6,078 nt of DNA from Sulfurimonas sp. (lineage in GTDB: Bacteria; Campylobacterota; Campylobacteria; Campylobacterales; Sulfurimonadaceae): positions 1 to 6,078 of the forward strand of contig JALSKR010000281.1 in assembly GCA_026988735.1 (NCBI GenBank), read 5' to 3'. Below the pieces are notes generated by a model. It had not been told where the DNA came from and did no database searches. It saw only the letters and a list, made by a program, of their open reading frames with translations. The position numbers and the translations under genes were made by a program. Positions 5,409-6,078 of this stretch are shown in pieces. How positions within the stretch are numbered: position 1 is the stretch's first letter; the number at the start of each line of letters is the position of its first letter.

Positions 5409-6078
5409 ATCGTCTGTTTGTTGCATACAAGCCCTCGGGAATTGGTTCAAACAAATATCTTTATACACTAAAAAATAGGTATAAAACCAAAAAAGCGGGT
5501 TTTGCAGGAACGCTTGACCCTTTTGCAAAGGGAGTGCTGCTTGTAGGTTTGGGTTCGTATACAAAGCTTTTTAGATTTTTAAATAAAACACCAAAAAAGT
5601 ATAAAGCGACTTTGTGGCTTGGTGCAAAAAGTGATACACTTGATACAGAGATGATAGAAGAAGTGCTAATGCCTAAAGTTTTACATGTAAAGGAGATAGA
5701 AGATGTACTCTGTTCTTTACAGGGAGAACTGAAGTATGAACCACCGATTTTCAGTGCCAAACGCATTAACGGCAAGCGTGCTTATGATTTGGCACGCGCC
5801 GGAAAAGAGGTTGTGCTCAATAAAATCAACTCAACTGTTTATGATATAAAACTTATTCATTATTGTCATCCTTTTGTAACCTTTGAAGCGACGGTGAGTG
5901 AGGGAACTTACATTCGTTCACTTGGACAGATGATTGCGAACAGACTTGGGGTACAACACGGAAGTTTAAGTATGCTTGAAAGACTCAATGAAGGGCAGTT
6001 TGTTTATGAAGATGAAAAGGCTTTGAATATCAAGGAGTCTTTAAATATTGCACAAAACTATTATTTGGGTGAGAGTGA
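5405..6078 (+). CDS. truB: tRNA pseudouridine-55 synthase TruB, 3'-truncated by the window end
   Basis: Isomerises U55 in the T-loop of tRNAs to pseudouridine. 224 complete codons are visible, with no stop before base 6078; family members are about 270-310 residues, so about 50 or more are missing. Landmarks: YKPSGIGS (8-15), the counterpart of the usual DKPxGxTS; KKAGFAGTLDPFAKGVL (29-45) with catalytic D38 (codon 5516-5518); KKYKATLWLGAKSDTLD (64-80) with Y66, the base-stacking tyrosine; YEPPIFSAKRINGKRAYDLAR (111-131); and EGTYIRSL (166-173) with R171. The segment between TLD and the PPIFSA motif is compact. The ATG at 5405 overlaps the helicase stop (ATGA), with a weak GAGAAG two bases before it, so translation is probably coupled. 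In C. jejuni I recall truB being followed by csrA and ispE, which would be expected just beyond the window. The missing C-terminus is an edge effect, not a defect. Confidence 0.93.
   Translation, partial: MNRLFVAYKPSGIGSNKYLYTLKNRYKTKKAGFAGTLDPFAKGVLLVGLGSYTKLFRFLNKTPKKYKATLWLGAKSDTLDTEMIEEVLMPKVLHVKEIEDVLCSLQGELKYEPPIFSAKRINGKRAYDLARAGKEVVLNKINSTVYDIKLIHYCHPFVTFEATVSEGTYIRSLGQMIANRLGVQHGSLSMLERLNEGQFVYEDEKALNIKESLNIAQNYYLGES

Noticed and set aside
5405..6078. TruB as a pseudogene, because no stop codon is seen
   Set aside because: The frame is intact to the last base with all catalytic motifs; the missing end is caused by the window limit.
1..6078. CRISPR array, insertion sequence, integration site, tRNA or defence system
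   Set aside because: No spaced direct repeats, transposase or recombinase motifs, terminal inverted repeats, cloverleaf sequences or defence domains were found on reading both strands.

Overview
The window is an ordinary-looking, gene-dense chromosomal segment from an AT-rich bacterium. The proteins look most like those of Campylobacterota, probably a Sulfurimonas-like free-living member. This rests on the lysine- and isoleucine-rich protein style, the short Campylobacterota/Bacteroidota-type class IV PLP enzyme, the TruB variant with an N-terminal YKPSG motif, and a PcrA/UvrD-type helicase directly in front of truB. I recall that last arrangement from Campylobacter jejuni, but I could not check it here. 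No mobile element, CRISPR array, tRNA or rRNA is visible.

Left operon (1-2311, + strand). Four genes are packed with 1-, 8- and 7-base overlaps: a low-molecular-weight protein tyrosine phosphatase (5' end cut off by the window edge), cysteine synthase (cysK), a short PabC-like class IV PLP enzyme that starts at GTG, and a small TTG-started protein. The last is the most interesting item. Its core resembles the ClpXP adaptor SspB, and it ends in a charged linker plus a short hydrophobic-lysine tail, the same layout as SspB with its ClpX-binding tail. The tight overlaps suggest one transcript with translational coupling; its promoter lies upstream of the window.

Centre (2301-3359). A LysR-type regulator with a CysL-like effector domain runs on the minus strand, convergent with the left operon. 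Its stop codon lies inside the stem of its own intrinsic terminator. The 137-base divergent gap holds a well-spaced minus-strand promoter, with a perfect 14-base palindrome in the -35/-10 spacer (candidate autoregulatory operator), and a plus-strand extended -10 for the right operon.

Right operon (3360-6078, + strand). A complete PcrA/UvrD/Rep-type superfamily 1 helicase with a C-terminal Tudor-like domain is followed, with an ATGA stop/start overlap, by truB (tRNA pseudouridine-55 synthase), which runs off the window end.

How the genes fit together: cysK and the CysL-like regulator suggest a sulfur-assimilation theme, though no direct regulatory link is shown. The helicase and truB are housekeeping functions for DNA repair/replication and tRNA modification.
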